Positions 1 to 8,434 of a DNA stretch of 64,000 bases are shown piece by piece. Where the stretch lies: the NCBI GenBank assembly GCA_910588855.1, contig CAJUSR010000005.1, positions 124,001-188,000 of the forward strand, in the 5' to 3' direction. Source of the stretch: an uncultured Kineothrix sp. Its GTDB lineage: Bacteria; Bacillota; Clostridia; Lachnospirales; Lachnospiraceae. A program made the translations under genes and the position numbers. Every line of letters begins with the position of its first letter. The stretch's first letter is position 1. Under the pieces are notes generated by a model, which saw nothing but the letters and a program-made list of their open reading frames with translations, had not been told where the DNA came from and did not search any database.

Positions 1-1
1 T

Positions 2-1294
2 AAGCTGGGAGAACAAAGCATCGGCAATCTTCCGGTTATAGAGATGAAAAGCCATGAGCTGACGCAGGAAGAGCTGAAGGGATTGATTGATTATTTTGCG
101 AACGGTGAGGAATTATATAGGCCACAGATGGTGGCAGAGGATGTGTATCAGGCGGTATTAGACAGGATTTCCAACAAGGAAGGAAGCTACGCGCAATCAG
201 CGTATTCCACATCGATTGCAAGTATCCAAAATGCAACCCGGGAGGGGATGGAGCTTGCGCCGGACGAGACGTCTGCCCCGGAAAAGGCGGAGATAGGATT
301 TTATAAAAAATCAGAGGATCCCGGCGTGGAGGCGGCGCGGAGCTGGACGGGTGCGGAACCGGAAAACACAGATACAGAGGATTATTTTGCTGCGGATTTG
401 GGAGAGGACAGGGCAGCACATATAAAAGCAGAGCGGTATAATCAGAAAATTGACAATGACAGCAGCTTTCTCTGGATGGAGGGCTCTAATTTTATAGAGG
501 AAGAAACGATAGAGGATGAGGAAATGCAGAGCGAGTATTACAGCAGCTTCGGCATGGATACCAACGGCTATACAGAGAAATTTCATGAGCTGGCAGATGC
601 GTACCGAAAGTGCATGGATAAGATCACCTTCACAGAGGAAGATGGAAAGGAACAGGCGGAACAAATTTTAGAGGATCTCGGTATCGACGACATGGGTATT
701 GTAGACTCCGACCGTACTGTGTGGTTCCCGAAGGGCGCATGTTCGGAGAAAAATGGTCTGGGCCTTGGCAGTGATGCCTTGTGGCAGGGGGATCTGGATA
801 AGGGATTGCCGGGATACATGTATTCTTTTTCAAGAAGTGTAGAGGGGCTTACCTCAGTTTCCGAAGGTATGGCTGCGGAAGAAACAGTGGACAGCTATGC
901 GCCGCCGTTCCAGATAGAAACAATCACCATTCTGATAACAGAGGAAGGAGTTAAGTATTTTAAATGGGATGGGATAGCGGAGGAAGTCCGTACAGTGACG
1001 GAAAATACAAAGCTTCTGCCCTTTGAAAAAATACAGGCAAAGCTGACGGATCAGATTTTTTATTGGTATTCCGGAAAAGGGCAGTCCGCCAACGATACTA
1101 CTTTGCTGGAATATGATGTGATAAACGCGAAGCTGCAGTATACTTATACCACAGCCTATCAGGAGCCGGAACATGCATGGTTGGTTCCAGCGTGGATTTT
1201 TACTGTCCAAGAAAGTCTTGGGGGAAATCCCCTGCAGAATCTTTCCTATGTGATCAATGCTTATGACGGAAGTGTGATTGGAGAAGTATACTAG
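2..1294 (+). CDS. Partial extracytoplasmic-type protein, DUF6034-like
   Basis: The reading frame is open from the left edge, so the true start lies outside the window and the ATG at 44 is internal; about 430 residues are visible. The sequence is acidic and hydrophilic with no membrane segment in the visible part. The C-terminal 150 residues alternate strands around Trp and Tyr (FYWYSG, HAWLVPAWIF, INAYDGSVIGE), a layout I associate with DUF6034-type lipoproteins of Clostridia; a lipobox would be off-window. Function is unknown. A regulatory partner upstream, such as a sigma factor, is common for this kind of gene but cannot be seen. Family assignment is from memory of the C-terminal pattern. 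Confidence 0.55.
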   Translation, partial: KLGEQSIGNLPVIEMKSHELTQEELKGLIDYFANGEELYRPQMVAEDVYQAVLDRISNKEGSYAQSAYSTSIASIQNATREGMELAPDETSAPEKAEIGFYKKSEDPGVEAARSWTGAEPENTDTEDYFAADLGEDRAAHIKAERYNQKIDNDSSFLWMEGSNFIEEETIEDEEMQSEYYSSFGMDTNGYTEKFHELADAYRKCMDKITFTEEDGKEQAEQILEDLGIDDMGIVDSDRTVWFPKGACSEKNGLGLGSDALWQGDLDKGLPGYMYSFSRSVEGLTSVSEGMAAEETVDSYAPPFQIETITILITEEGVKYFKWDGIAEEVRTVTENTKLLPFEKIQAKLTDQIFYWYSGKGQSANDTTLLEYDVINAKLQYTYTTAYQEPEHAWLVPAWIFTVQESLGGNPLQNLSYVINAYDGSVIGEVY

Positions 1295-1380
1295 TGTACT
1301 GACCGATATATATTTAACTAAATAATTATTCCATATAATGCCATTCTGTGTTATAGAAAAAAGAAACGGCGGTGGCGACT

Positions 1381-1657
1381 ATGGCAAGACCTAAGACATA
1401 CATCATTAAACTTAGTGACGATGAAAGGGCTGCACTTCAAAAAACAATCCGTAACAAAAACCTGCAGAACTGTTTTGAAACGCTGCCAGATACTGCTTGA
1501 GCTGGACGAAGAACAGGGAACGGGGCTTACCCATGCCCTTTCCTCCCTGTACAAAGCGTTTCCGGCATCGGAAGCCCGCAGGATTGCAAAAAAGCTTGAA
1601 ATCCATTACACTCCCAAACATGGGAGCTTATTTGACATATATAAAAGCTTAGAATAG
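1381..1657 (+). pseudogene. IS630-family transposase remnant, internally deleted and frameshifted
   Basis: An ATG at 1381 opens the typical IS630 leader (MARPKTYIIKLSDDERAALQ), but that frame ends in TGA near 1497. The +1 frame continues the family sequence (CRTVLKRCQILLELDEEQG) and then jumps to the far C-terminal part of the DDE domain (FPASEARRIAKKLEIHYTPK, HGS), ending at 1657. The central roughly 200 residues, including most catalytic acidic residues, are missing. A full-length member is about 350 residues, so this is a dead remnant with both an internal deletion and a frame change. It abuts the subtilisin gene and marks the left border of a gene-poor, scar-rich stretch. Confidence 0.8.
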
Positions 1658-1668
1658 GAATAATGCAA

Positions 1669-2763
1669 ATGATTAAACTCGCATTGATTGATAACGGAAT
1701 ACCTTATTATATGAGAAATAAAAGCAATCATAAGATTGTCCATAAAACTTTTTTGGCTTCTATATGTGATCCAAGTGAGTACAAAGGTGAAAAATCATTC
1801 CATGGTGCTGTATGCGCCGGAATTATCACAAGTATATGTAGTGATATAGAACTTTTGGATTTGAATGTGACTGACACTACAGGAACAACACAGACCACAG
1901 TTTTATTGGAGGCTTTGGAATGGTGTGTTCAAAATAAAATAAAGTTAATCCATATGAGCCTTGGAACAATAAATTATTTTGATATCAAACCGTTATGGAT
2001 TCAAATAAAGAGACTGCTTGATGCTGACGCGATTGTGGTTGCAGCATATCATAACAGAAATATAAAGACATATCCGGCCGCATTCCCAGGCGTTTTTGGC
2101 GTTAGGCAGGATCGTTACGGTTTTTTAGAAAATGGTCAAATCCTGTTTCGAGAACAAAAGGGATATAATATTGAGAACTCTATTGTAGCAAATTTGTCGT
2201 GGAATGGGATCATAAATCAGGCCAATAGTTATGCGGCCCCTGTTGTGACTGGACATATTGCTACGTATTTAAACACAAAGCCCGCAGCAGGTTTTGATGA
2301 TGTTATGAAATTTTTGATGACTATAGCAATGCATAAATCTGGTTACCCTGATATACTAGAAAATGTAATAAGGGATAAGGCGGATATAGAGATACCAGTA
2401 ATTGCTGGTGTTGGTTTAGATTGCGAAGAAATGATACAACTAAAAGCATTGTTTAGCCAGAACGGTTATTATGCAGTAGTTCTACAGAAAAATCCTATAG
2501 ATGAAAATGTAATCCCTTTGGGATATTATGACGATTTCATTGCATCATTGAACGATATTCTTTATACAGTATATAAAGCTTATGGTCCGGATATTATTCT
2601 TTTGAATCAAGAGGAAGAAAGATGGGAAAGTAGTAGGGTATCAGATATAGATATGTATATTGTGCGTAAAAGTAATACATATGAATTGTATGCAGAAAAT
2701 CGAATAGGAATAACTTCCCATATAGAGGATATATATGAGCTTGTTTGTCAGTATTTTGCTTAA
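1669..2763 (+). CDS. Intracellular subtilisin-like serine protease (S8), possible RiPP leader protease
   Basis: About 364 residues. The S8 triad is visible: Asp8 in LALIDNG, His45 in SFHGAV, Ser187 in NSYAAPVVTG; the oxyanion Asn is about residue 129 (AAYHNRN). There is no signal peptide or propeptide, so the enzyme should act in the cytoplasm. The C-terminal 150 residues are not protease and are not recognised. An AGGAA site lies 8 bases before ATG 1669, which is preferred to ATG 1663. The next gene, 25 bases downstream, is an ABC exporter; S8 proteases of this size beside exporters occur in clostridial ribosomal-peptide clusters, where they trim or process precursors. No precursor or modifying enzyme is visible, so the role is inferred. 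Confidence 0.8.
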   Translation: MIKLALIDNGIPYYMRNKSNHKIVHKTFLASICDPSEYKGEKSFHGAVCAGIITSICSDIELLDLNVTDTTGTTQTTVLLEALEWCVQNKIKLIHMSLGTINYFDIKPLWIQIKRLLDADAIVVAAYHNRNIKTYPAAFPGVFGVRQDRYGFLENGQILFREQKGYNIENSIVANLSWNGIINQANSYAAPVVTGHIATYLNTKPAAGFDDVMKFLMTIAMHKSGYPDILENVIRDKADIEIPVIAGVGLDCEEMIQLKALFSQNGYYAVVLQKNPIDENVIPLGYYDDFIASLNDILYTVYKAYGPDIILLNQEEERWESSRVSDIDMYIVRKSNTYELYAENRIGITSHIEDIYELVCQYFA

Positions 2764-2788
2764 CGAATAGAGAGGATGACAATTCGAT

Positions 2789-4477
2789 ATGAGAGAAAAG
2801 GAGAAAACATGGTATCGGATCTGTAAAATGTTGTGTGAATATAAAAAATATTTCCCGGGGATTTTCTGTTGCCTTTTGGGTTCATCATTCATAATGTTCT
2901 TACAACCGTTGATTATACGGCAAATAACAGATTGTGGTATGCTGCAAAAAAATATGAACTACATTCTTTTTTTTTCTGGTATATTAATAATAATTTCTTT
3001 AACCCAGCAAGAGTTAAATATAATCCAAACAAAATTATTTTCAAATGTACATAATCAGCTTACACATTCTTTCTATAAAAAGACTTACTGGAAAATCAAC
3101 AAGATGAAAATACAGTATTTTGATGAAAGAGGAAGTGCAGAGATTATAAATACAATCAGTATGGATATTGATAATGTGTCATCTGTTGTGGATCAGATTA
3201 CTCAGTTTTCAATATCATCGCTTCTCCAAATAATAGGAGGAGTAGTTGGGCTATCCTTATTAGATTGGAAATTAGCAATATTGATAGAAGCAATTATTCC
3301 ACTGAAATTTATAATAGTATCATATTGTGCAAAAAAGAAACGGGAAGTGTTCGAACAGTGGATTGAGGATAAACGAAAGTTTATGAGTTGGTTTGCCGAG
3401 TGTATAAATGGGATTCATGAAATGAAGCTCTGGAACCTGTTTCAGGTAAAAAATCCCCAATTTGAATGTCAGCAAAATAATCTGATGGATTCATATAAAA
3501 AGAACGCACTGTTAGATGCATATAGCACTGTCAGTGTTGTAGTAATCGACACGGTTGTAAATGCTTTATTGTATATATTAAGCGGTCTTTTTATTATAAA
3601 AGGAGAATTTACCATAGGTGGAGCGTTTGCTTTTATTACATATAGTGCATATGTTGTCAATCCGATTTCATCATTGATAAACATTAAATATTATTTTGCC
3701 CAAATAGAGCCATCGGCAAAACGCCTTTTTAAATTATGGGAACAACCGGAAGAACCGGAAATGAAATTACATGCGATGGAACCTGGGAAAATTTCTCAGG
3801 ATAAGGATATAGTTTTTGAAGTAAAGGATCTTTTCTTTGGTTATGAACCAAGTCACCCTATTCTAAATGGTGTTTCACTATGTGTAAAAAAAGGTGAACG
3901 AGTTGCAATCATAGGAGAAAATGGAAGTGGCAAATCAACACTTTTGAACCTTTTGGCTGGATTCTATCAGCCCCAAAAAGGACTAATAAAATTATGTGGA
4001 GTTCCTGTAGAATTGATGGATATACAAGATATGCGCAATAGAATTGCTGTTATAAGCCAAAGACCATATCTATTCCAAGGGACTATTGAGGAGAACGTTA
4101 ATATTGATGGAAAGGCATCAAGGGACGCGGTTATTGAAGCATGTAGAAAAAGCGGTGCTTTAAGCTTTATTGAAAAATTTGATTATGGTTTTGGACAAAA
4201 AATTGGACAAGATGGTGCAAAACTTTCTGGAGGAGAAAGGCAAAAGATAGCTGTAGCTAGGGCTCTGTTGAAAAATTCAGACATATTACTTATGGATGAG
4301 GCTACAGAAGGATTTGATGTAGAATCAAATGAAGCTTTGCATGAGTTATTACATAGTGAATTAAAAAATAAGGTAATCATTTTTATTACACATAAATATA
4401 AAGAACTGGAAAGAGTTGACAAAGTGTATCGTCTTTCAAAAGGAATTTTGGAATTGGTGTCAGAGTCAGAGGTATGA
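2789..4477 (+). CDS. ABC exporter, fused membrane and ATPase domains
   Basis: 562 residues. The N-terminal half has about six hydrophobic segments (for example near 22-43, 58-72, 140-175, 245-290). The C-terminal ATPase carries Walker A GENGSGKS at 376-383, a Q-loop, signature LSGGERQK near 478, Walker B ILLMDEAT and the switch His (FITHK). There is no C39 peptidase domain at the N-terminus, so any leader removal would fall to the neighbouring S8 protease. It follows that gene by 25 bases and is probably co-transcribed. Both genes are visibly more AT-rich than the core-like genes on the right. Substrate is unknown; a peptide is the likeliest from context. Confidence 0.85.
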   Translation: MREKEKTWYRICKMLCEYKKYFPGIFCCLLGSSFIMFLQPLIIRQITDCGMLQKNMNYILFFSGILIIISLTQQELNIIQTKLFSNVHNQLTHSFYKKTYWKINKMKIQYFDERGSAEIINTISMDIDNVSSVVDQITQFSISSLLQIIGGVVGLSLLDWKLAILIEAIIPLKFIIVSYCAKKKREVFEQWIEDKRKFMSWFAECINGIHEMKLWNLFQVKNPQFECQQNNLMDSYKKNALLDAYSTVSVVVIDTVVNALLYILSGLFIIKGEFTIGGAFAFITYSAYVVNPISSLINIKYYFAQIEPSAKRLFKLWEQPEEPEMKLHAMEPGKISQDKDIVFEVKDLFFGYEPSHPILNGVSLCVKKGERVAIIGENGSGKSTLLNLLAGFYQPQKGLIKLCGVPVELMDIQDMRNRIAVISQRPYLFQGTIEENVNIDGKASRDAVIEACRKSGALSFIEKFDYGFGQKIGQDGAKLSGGERQKIAVARALLKNSDILLMDEATEGFDVESNEALHELLHSELKNKVIIFITHKYKELERVDKVYRLSKGILELVSESEV

Positions 4478-4636
4478 ATGAAAACGCTAATCCCCCAGTT
4501 ATGCTGGGGAGAATAGAGTAAGCTGTAGCGAAGAAGATGATATAGAAAAGCCTCCTATATTAAAATGAGAAAGGTGTCGCAAGCCAATCTCAAGAGTAGG
4601 AGACGGCCCAAATGGACAGTAAAAGTTTATCACATA
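4478..4636 (+). other. Gene-free stretch with a C-rich hairpin
   Basis: No ORF with a ribosome site was found. A short hairpin (CCCCAG-TTAT-GCTGGGG) sits just after the ABC gene near 4495-4512; it lacks a T-run, so it is not a clear terminator. The rest precedes the group II intron-like boundary and may be transposon-end sequence. Confidence 0.4.
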
Positions 4637-4850
4637 GTGCGCCACGAAACAAGGGTGCGTTGTTATGCAGGTGGAAATCCTGCTCGGTAAGGTGCCAGCT
4701 ACGCCACCGAAAGCAAGTCTAGGGATTGTGTTGGTAACAGTACAGTCTAAGCGTAGACAGGTTAAAAGTGCTAATTGATAAGGTTATTGTCTATGGAGTA
4801 GATGCTATAGAGATTGTATGGAAGGTGGAAAATCCTTTTCAGGCAAGAGA
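4637..4850 (+). mobile_element. 5' fragment of a group II intron
   Basis: Begins with GTGCGCC, the conserved 5' start of bacterial group II introns, followed by a complementary AGGGTGCG and then stretches typical of domain I (CAGGTGGAAATCCTGC, CGGTAAGGTGCCAGC, GAAAGCAAGTCTAGG). No reverse transcriptase/maturase ORF and no domain V or VI follows, because the next genes begin by 4939. The element is therefore a 5' remnant that cannot splice or move by itself. The 3' limit is approximate. Confidence 0.55.
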
Positions 4851-4938
4851 AAACAACGATAAAGACGGTGTATAGTTCTGCAATAGTCGTATTATTATGA
4901 TATGATTAAAAAGGGGGTTTAGAGTGGAGGAAACAGAA

Positions 4939-5271
4939 ATGAGCATAGTTGTGAATATCTATTATACCAGTACAAACGGTAATGCAAGAAAATTTGCGGA
5001 AGAGATGGAAAGCAGTGGAACCGCTACGGCAATCCGCAAAGAAGTGGGTAATCTGCGATATGACTATTTTTTCCCAATGACAGATTCAGAAACAGTATTG
5101 TTGATTGACTGCTGGAAAGACCAGCAGGCTCTTGATCAGCATCATGCGTCCCCGATGATGGAGAAGATTGCGGAACTTCGGATAAAGTATGACCTTCATA
5201 TGAAAGTGGAGAGATATGTATCTGACGAGGGAGAAATACCGGAAACAGACAGCCATTTCATAAAGGAATAA
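4939..5271 (+). CDS. Antibiotic biosynthesis monooxygenase-fold protein (YgiN-like)
   Basis: 110 residues from ATG 4939, chosen over GTG 4924 because GGAGG at 4926-4930 sits 8 bases before the ATG. The sequence has the dimeric alpha-beta barrel layout of the ABM family: N-terminal strand IVVNIYYTS, a helix with NARKFAEEM, strand YDYFFPM, LLIDCWKDQQALDQHH, and a C-terminal strand. Members include quinol monooxygenases and small stress proteins; substrate cannot be told from sequence. Downstream lie remnants of an aldo-keto reductase and a flavodoxin, which together suggest a former redox cassette. A hairpin at 5310-5338 follows. Confidence 0.7.
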   Translation: MSIVVNIYYTSTNGNARKFAEEMESSGTATAIRKEVGNLRYDYFFPMTDSETVLLIDCWKDQQALDQHHASPMMEKIAELRIKYDLHMKVERYVSDEGEIPETDSHFIKE

Positions 5272-5309
5272 CAACTTGTGTTCGGTATCAGTGAAATAAT
5301 AGGAAATAT

Positions 5310-5338
5310 GAGCCATAGGTAGGTATTGTCTATGGCTC
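5310..5338 (+). terminator. Hairpin after the ABM gene
   Basis: A perfect 9-base inverted repeat (GAGCCATAG/CTATGGCTC) around an 11-base loop. It lacks a clear T-run, so termination is only possible, not certain. Confidence 0.4.
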
Positions 5339-5354
5339 GCTAAAAAATGAAATT

Positions 5355-5610
5355 ATGGAGAAGGCCGTTGCGGATGGAAAAATCCAGGGCTGGTATCCGC
5401 TGGGCGGCAAGGGCCATACGGCAGAGCTGCTTGGTGACAATGTGATTTCAGAAATTGCGGCTGCGCATGGAAAATCATCTGCACAGGTTATCCTTCGATG
5501 GAATTTACAAAAAAGTGTGGTTGTTATCTCCGGTTCCAGCAATCCCAACCACATTCAGGAGAATACGGAATGTTCGATTTTGAATTGACTGCAGAGGAAA
5601 TGGAGCGGAA
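5355..5610 (+). pseudogene. Aldo/keto reductase C-terminal remnant
   Basis: The frame from 5355 encodes the C-terminal third of an aldo/keto reductase (IQGWYPLGGKG, SSAQVILRWNLQKSVVVISG, NPNHIQENTE). After ENTE the frame is lost and the expected continuation (FDFELTAEEME) appears in another frame at 5570-5605. The N-terminal roughly 190 residues, including the catalytic Tyr region, are absent and no ribosome site precedes the fragment. It runs directly into the flavodoxin remnant, so a deletion has joined the two genes. Not functional as it stands. Confidence 0.75.
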
Positions 5611-5612
5611 CG

Positions 5613-6071
5613 CACTCTGCTACCGGAACAACAAAGCCATTGGCAGAGAATGCGGCGGAGATTCTAAACGCTAATCTTTATGAGATAGTACCGGAAGACC
5701 CTTATACGGAGGAGGATTTGGCATATTATACAAATGGGCGGGCAGATCAGGAACAGAACGATGCTTCTGCACGTCCTGCAATTTCCGGTGGTGTGGAAAA
5801 CATGGAAAAATATGATACCATCATCCTCGGTTATCCTATCTGGCATGGGCAGGCTCCCCGGATTATCAGTACATTTTTAGAAAGTTATGATTTTTCGGGA
5901 AAAACAATCGTTCCGTTCTGTACCTCTCACAGCAGCGGTATCGGTTCCAGCGCAGACAATTTGCACGCCTTATGTTCGGATTCGGTAAACTGGCTGGATG
6001 GAAAACGGTTTGAAGCGGGAACTACAAAAGAAACATTGGAAGAATGGTTCGGAGATATGGAGATTAAATAA
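5613..6071 (+). pseudogene. Flavodoxin lacking its N-terminus
   Basis: A 153-codon frame with the FMN phosphate loop (SATGTTKPLAE) at its very start, followed by flavodoxin-4-like sequence (LYEIVPEDPYTEEDL, YDTIILGYPIWHGQAPR, IVPFCTSHSSGIG). The first strand (about 8-10 residues, normally ending AYFS) is missing, replaced by aldo-keto reductase sequence. No ATG is available; a TTG at 5640 would remove the FMN loop. The domain is otherwise complete to its end, so this is a recent fusion scar rather than a decayed gene. Confidence 0.7.
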
Positions 6072-6108
6072 TTTAGATATAAGAACAAGGCAAGCCCGTC
6101 TTGCCCGG

Positions 6109-6141
6109 AAGGTCAATCTGCCTTGTGTGGATTGGCCTTTT
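6109..6141 (+). terminator. Rho-independent terminator
   Basis: Stem AAGGTCAATC/GATTGGCCTT with an 11-base loop ends in TTTT. It closes the flavodoxin remnant. Confidence 0.7.
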
Positions 6142-6288
6142 CACATTGCATAGCCGAAAACTGTCAAGAAATGAAAATATTTTCTGATATGGAATCATAA
6201 TTAGTAGTTTTTTGGAAAATTGAGAAATCTTATAATTTCATGTATACTTAGAAAAAGAAATTAGATTGAGAAACTGGTATTTGCGGAG

Positions 6289-6333
6289 ATTTCTATTTGA
6301 GCCGCCCAAAGGAGGCATGGAGGATTGATATGA
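6289..6333 (+). repeat. Stem-loop leader shared with 17175-17218
   Basis: The segment starting ATTTCTATTTGAGCCGCC, followed by a short GC hairpin (CCGCC-CAAA-GGAGG) and GGATTGATATG, recurs in inverted orientation near 17.2 kb. Here the hairpin's 3' arm and the following GGAGG form the ribosome site of the methyltransferase. It could be a mobile cassette edge or a regulatory leader. Confidence 0.5.
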
Positions 6334-7115
6334 AGATAATAAGCAGAGACATAGATAGCGGAAAACCTTTTGATTGGGGAAAAACTTCTTTAGATTATGC
6401 AAAATTCCGTGACATTTATCCGAAAGAGTTTTATCAAAAAATTATTGACCGCAAATTATGTTTAGACGGACAATCTATCCTTGATATCGGAACGGGAACG
6501 GGGGTTCTCCCTAGGAATATGTACCAGTATGGGGCAAAGTGGACGGCTACGGATATTTCAGAAAACCAAATCGAACAAGCGAAAATTCTCTCAAAGGGTA
6601 TGGATATAAATTATTATGTTGTATCGACAGAGGATATAAATTTCTCGGATAACTCTTTTGATGTAATTACAGCATGCCAGTGTTTTTGGTATTTCAACCA
6701 CGAAGCTGTTATGCCCAAGTTTTACCATATGCTTAGGCAGGGGGGAAGCATTCTTGTTTTATATATGGCATGGCTGCCATTTGAGGATGAGATTGCAGGA
6801 GCCAGTGAAAACCTTGTATTAAAATATAACCCCAATTGGAGCGGCGCAGGAGAAACAAAACATCAAATAGACATACCGGATTGTTACAAAGAAAACTTTG
6901 AGCTTGTATATCATGAAGAATTTACTCTAAAAGTACCGTTTACCCGTGAAAATTGGAATGGAAGAATGAAGGCTTGCCGTGGAATCGGCGCTTCGCTTAC
7001 GGAGAAAGAAATTTCGATGTGGGAACAAGAGCATAAGACACTCCTTAGGCAAATTGCGCCGGATGAATTTGATATTTTGCATTATGCTGCTATTGCAGAG
7101 CTTAAAAAGCACTAG
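6330..7115 (+). CDS. Class I SAM-dependent methyltransferase
   Basis: 261 residues from ATG 6330, chosen because GGAGG precedes it by about 7 bases; the TTG at 6297 lies inside the shared stem-loop leader. Motif I (ILDIGTGTGVLP) is near residues 50-60, followed by the acidic residue of motif II (WTATDISENQI) and motif IV-like ITACQCFWYF. The fold is of the UbiE/methyltransferase-11 type and should be cytoplasmic; the acceptor is unknown. It stands alone between a terminator and a decayed response regulator. A plausible promoter with TATAAT lies near 6228-6235. Small methyltransferases in such islands may modify drugs or small molecules, but nothing here proves that. Confidence 0.8.
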   Translation: MKIISRDIDSGKPFDWGKTSLDYAKFRDIYPKEFYQKIIDRKLCLDGQSILDIGTGTGVLPRNMYQYGAKWTATDISENQIEQAKILSKGMDINYYVVSTEDINFSDNSFDVITACQCFWYFNHEAVMPKFYHMLRQGGSILVLYMAWLPFEDEIAGASENLVLKYNPNWSGAGETKHQIDIPDCYKENFELVYHEEFTLKVPFTRENWNGRMKACRGIGASLTEKEISMWEQEHKTLLRQIAPDEFDILHYAAIAELKKH

Positions 7116-7188
7116 AATACAGTATAAGAATCTCCTTCCTTCCGGCATGGCAGGCATAGGAATAGGCTACTTGCAATGAAAAAGGATA

Positions 7189-7483
7189 TTGCTGCCAAAG
7201 CCATTTTCAACGGCAGAGCTTTTGGCAAGAGTCCATGCAATGCTCTGCCGGAAAAAGAATTACATACCGGAACTTTTGACATTTGAAGGATTGACGCTGA
7301 ACCGGTTTACCTATGAAATTTCATATCAGACAAACCGGCAGGCGACAGGCGCTTAGTGAGAAAAAGTTTCAAGCCTTGGAAATGCTAATGCAAAAGCAGG
7401 GAATGATTATCATTCAAAAAACAGTTAAACTGAAAGAGTTGCTTCCTGGTTGGTGGGTAAAAGATAGATTTACAGTGTAGTTA
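7189..7483 (+). pseudogene. OmpR/PhoB response-regulator remnant (C-terminal half)
   Basis: From TTG 7189 the frame reads end-of-receiver and linker sequence (LPKPFSTAELLARVHAML, RKKNYIPELLTFEGLTLN) up to TAG at 7354-7356. A second frame then continues winged-helix sequence (ALSEKKFQALEMLMQKQGMI) to a stop near 7480. The receiver with its Asp and the recognition helix are missing, and no ribosome site precedes it. This is a deleted, frameshifted relic of a two-component regulator. Confidence 0.65.
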
Positions 7484-7541
7484 AATAAAGGCTGCCTTGC
7501 TGTGAGATAAGATACATTCTGTCGGGAAGCAAAAAAGGTTT

Positions 7542-7607
7542 GGATAATTGGAATGTCTTTATCAACTGCTATTAACATTTACTTAAAAAAGCTGGGACAG
7601 GCTTAAA
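7542..7607 (+). pseudogene. RelB/DinJ-type antitoxin fragment
   Basis: The frame encodes IIGMSLSTAINIYLKKLGQA and stops. This matches the ribbon-helix-helix core of DinJ/RelB antitoxins (GMSLSTAINIFL). There is no start, no C-terminal toxin-binding part and no toxin gene next to it, so only a scrap of a toxin-antitoxin module remains. Confidence 0.5.
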
Positions 7608-7642
7608 AGGGCAGAAGATTGAGGGCTTTTGGGAGGAAAGGT

Positions 7643-8107
7643 ATGGAATATTTAACAGCAACAGTGGAAATGGCAGATGCAATACACAATATCTTACATA
7701 CAACCATACGAACGGTATATCCGAAGTATTATCCTAAAGAGGTAACAGATTTCTTTTGCCAGCATCATAGCCGGGAACATATTTTAGAGGGGATAGCTTC
7801 TGGAAATATGGGAGTATTGGTAGATGGAGAGGTTATTATCGGTACAGGCTGTTATGACGGCAATCATATTACAGGGGTATATGTGTTGCCGGATTACCAA
7901 AAACAAGGCTGTGGTTCCCAAATTATGGATTGCCTGGAAGCGGAAATTTCAAAAAAATACGATATAGTTTTCCTGGATGCTTCGCTTTCTGCAGTGTGTT
8001 TATATGAGCATAGAGGGTACAAAACGGTAGGGCATGGGATTTATGTATTACAAAATGATGTTAAGCTGGTTTATGAAATTATGGAAAAGAGATTGAAAAC
8101 TAATTAA
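7643..8107 (+). CDS. GNAT-family N-acetyltransferase
   Basis: 154 residues from ATG 7643, preceded by GGGAGGAAAGG; the upstream TTG at 7619 is not used. The acetyl-CoA signature is seen as VYVLPDYQKQGCGSQIMDCL (R/Q-x-x-G-x-G/A type, here QKQGCG) in the middle, with strand VLVDGEVIIGTGCY before it and the C-terminal LYEHRGYKTVG typical of the family. A cytoplasmic acetyl-transfer role is expected; substrate unknown. It stands alone, between an antitoxin scrap and a repeat element. Confidence 0.8.
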   Translation: MEYLTATVEMADAIHNILHTTIRTVYPKYYPKEVTDFFCQHHSREHILEGIASGNMGVLVDGEVIIGTGCYDGNHITGVYVLPDYQKQGCGSQIMDCLEAEISKKYDIVFLDASLSAVCLYEHRGYKTVGHGIYVLQNDVKLVYEIMEKRLKTN

Positions 8108-8247
8108 ATTCTGTTGGCAAGGAAGATAGTCAATGTTTCCCTTGGCAATGATTTAAATATGGCGTTAGGGTCGTGTCAGTTAAAACAGACAAAGGAAATG
8201 GTAATGTGGCAGTTTGCAGTTATATGCAGATTGCTACATTTTTTGCG

Positions 8248-8331
8248 CAGCCCCATGCAGGGGAAATATGCTGCTATGGGGCTCAGGAAACGCGCAGCGA
8301 GTAGGGGAAAACGAGTCTTTTATACTTAATT
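8248..8331 (+). repeat. Copy C of an ~86-bp hairpin-rich repeat
   Basis: GC-rich compared with its surroundings. It shares the order CCC..GCAGGGGAAA..TGC..TATG..CGCAGCGAGTAG.GGAA.ACGA.TCTT..ATTGG with the two tandem copies at 57223-57396. The 71-codon frame over it (8114-8329) has no ribosome site and is not taken as a gene. Confidence 0.5.
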
Positions 8332-8434
8332 GGAAAAATAAATGGCTGTGTGGTAATATATAGGGGCAAAGATAAAAACATGCTGGTAGGTAGTATTATC
8401 AAATTTGCAAAGTGCAGTTAATGGAGGTAAAAAA

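Noticed and set aside
8114..8329. 71-codon plus-strand frame
   Set aside because: No ribosome site, unnatural composition, and it overlaps the dispersed 86-bp repeat.
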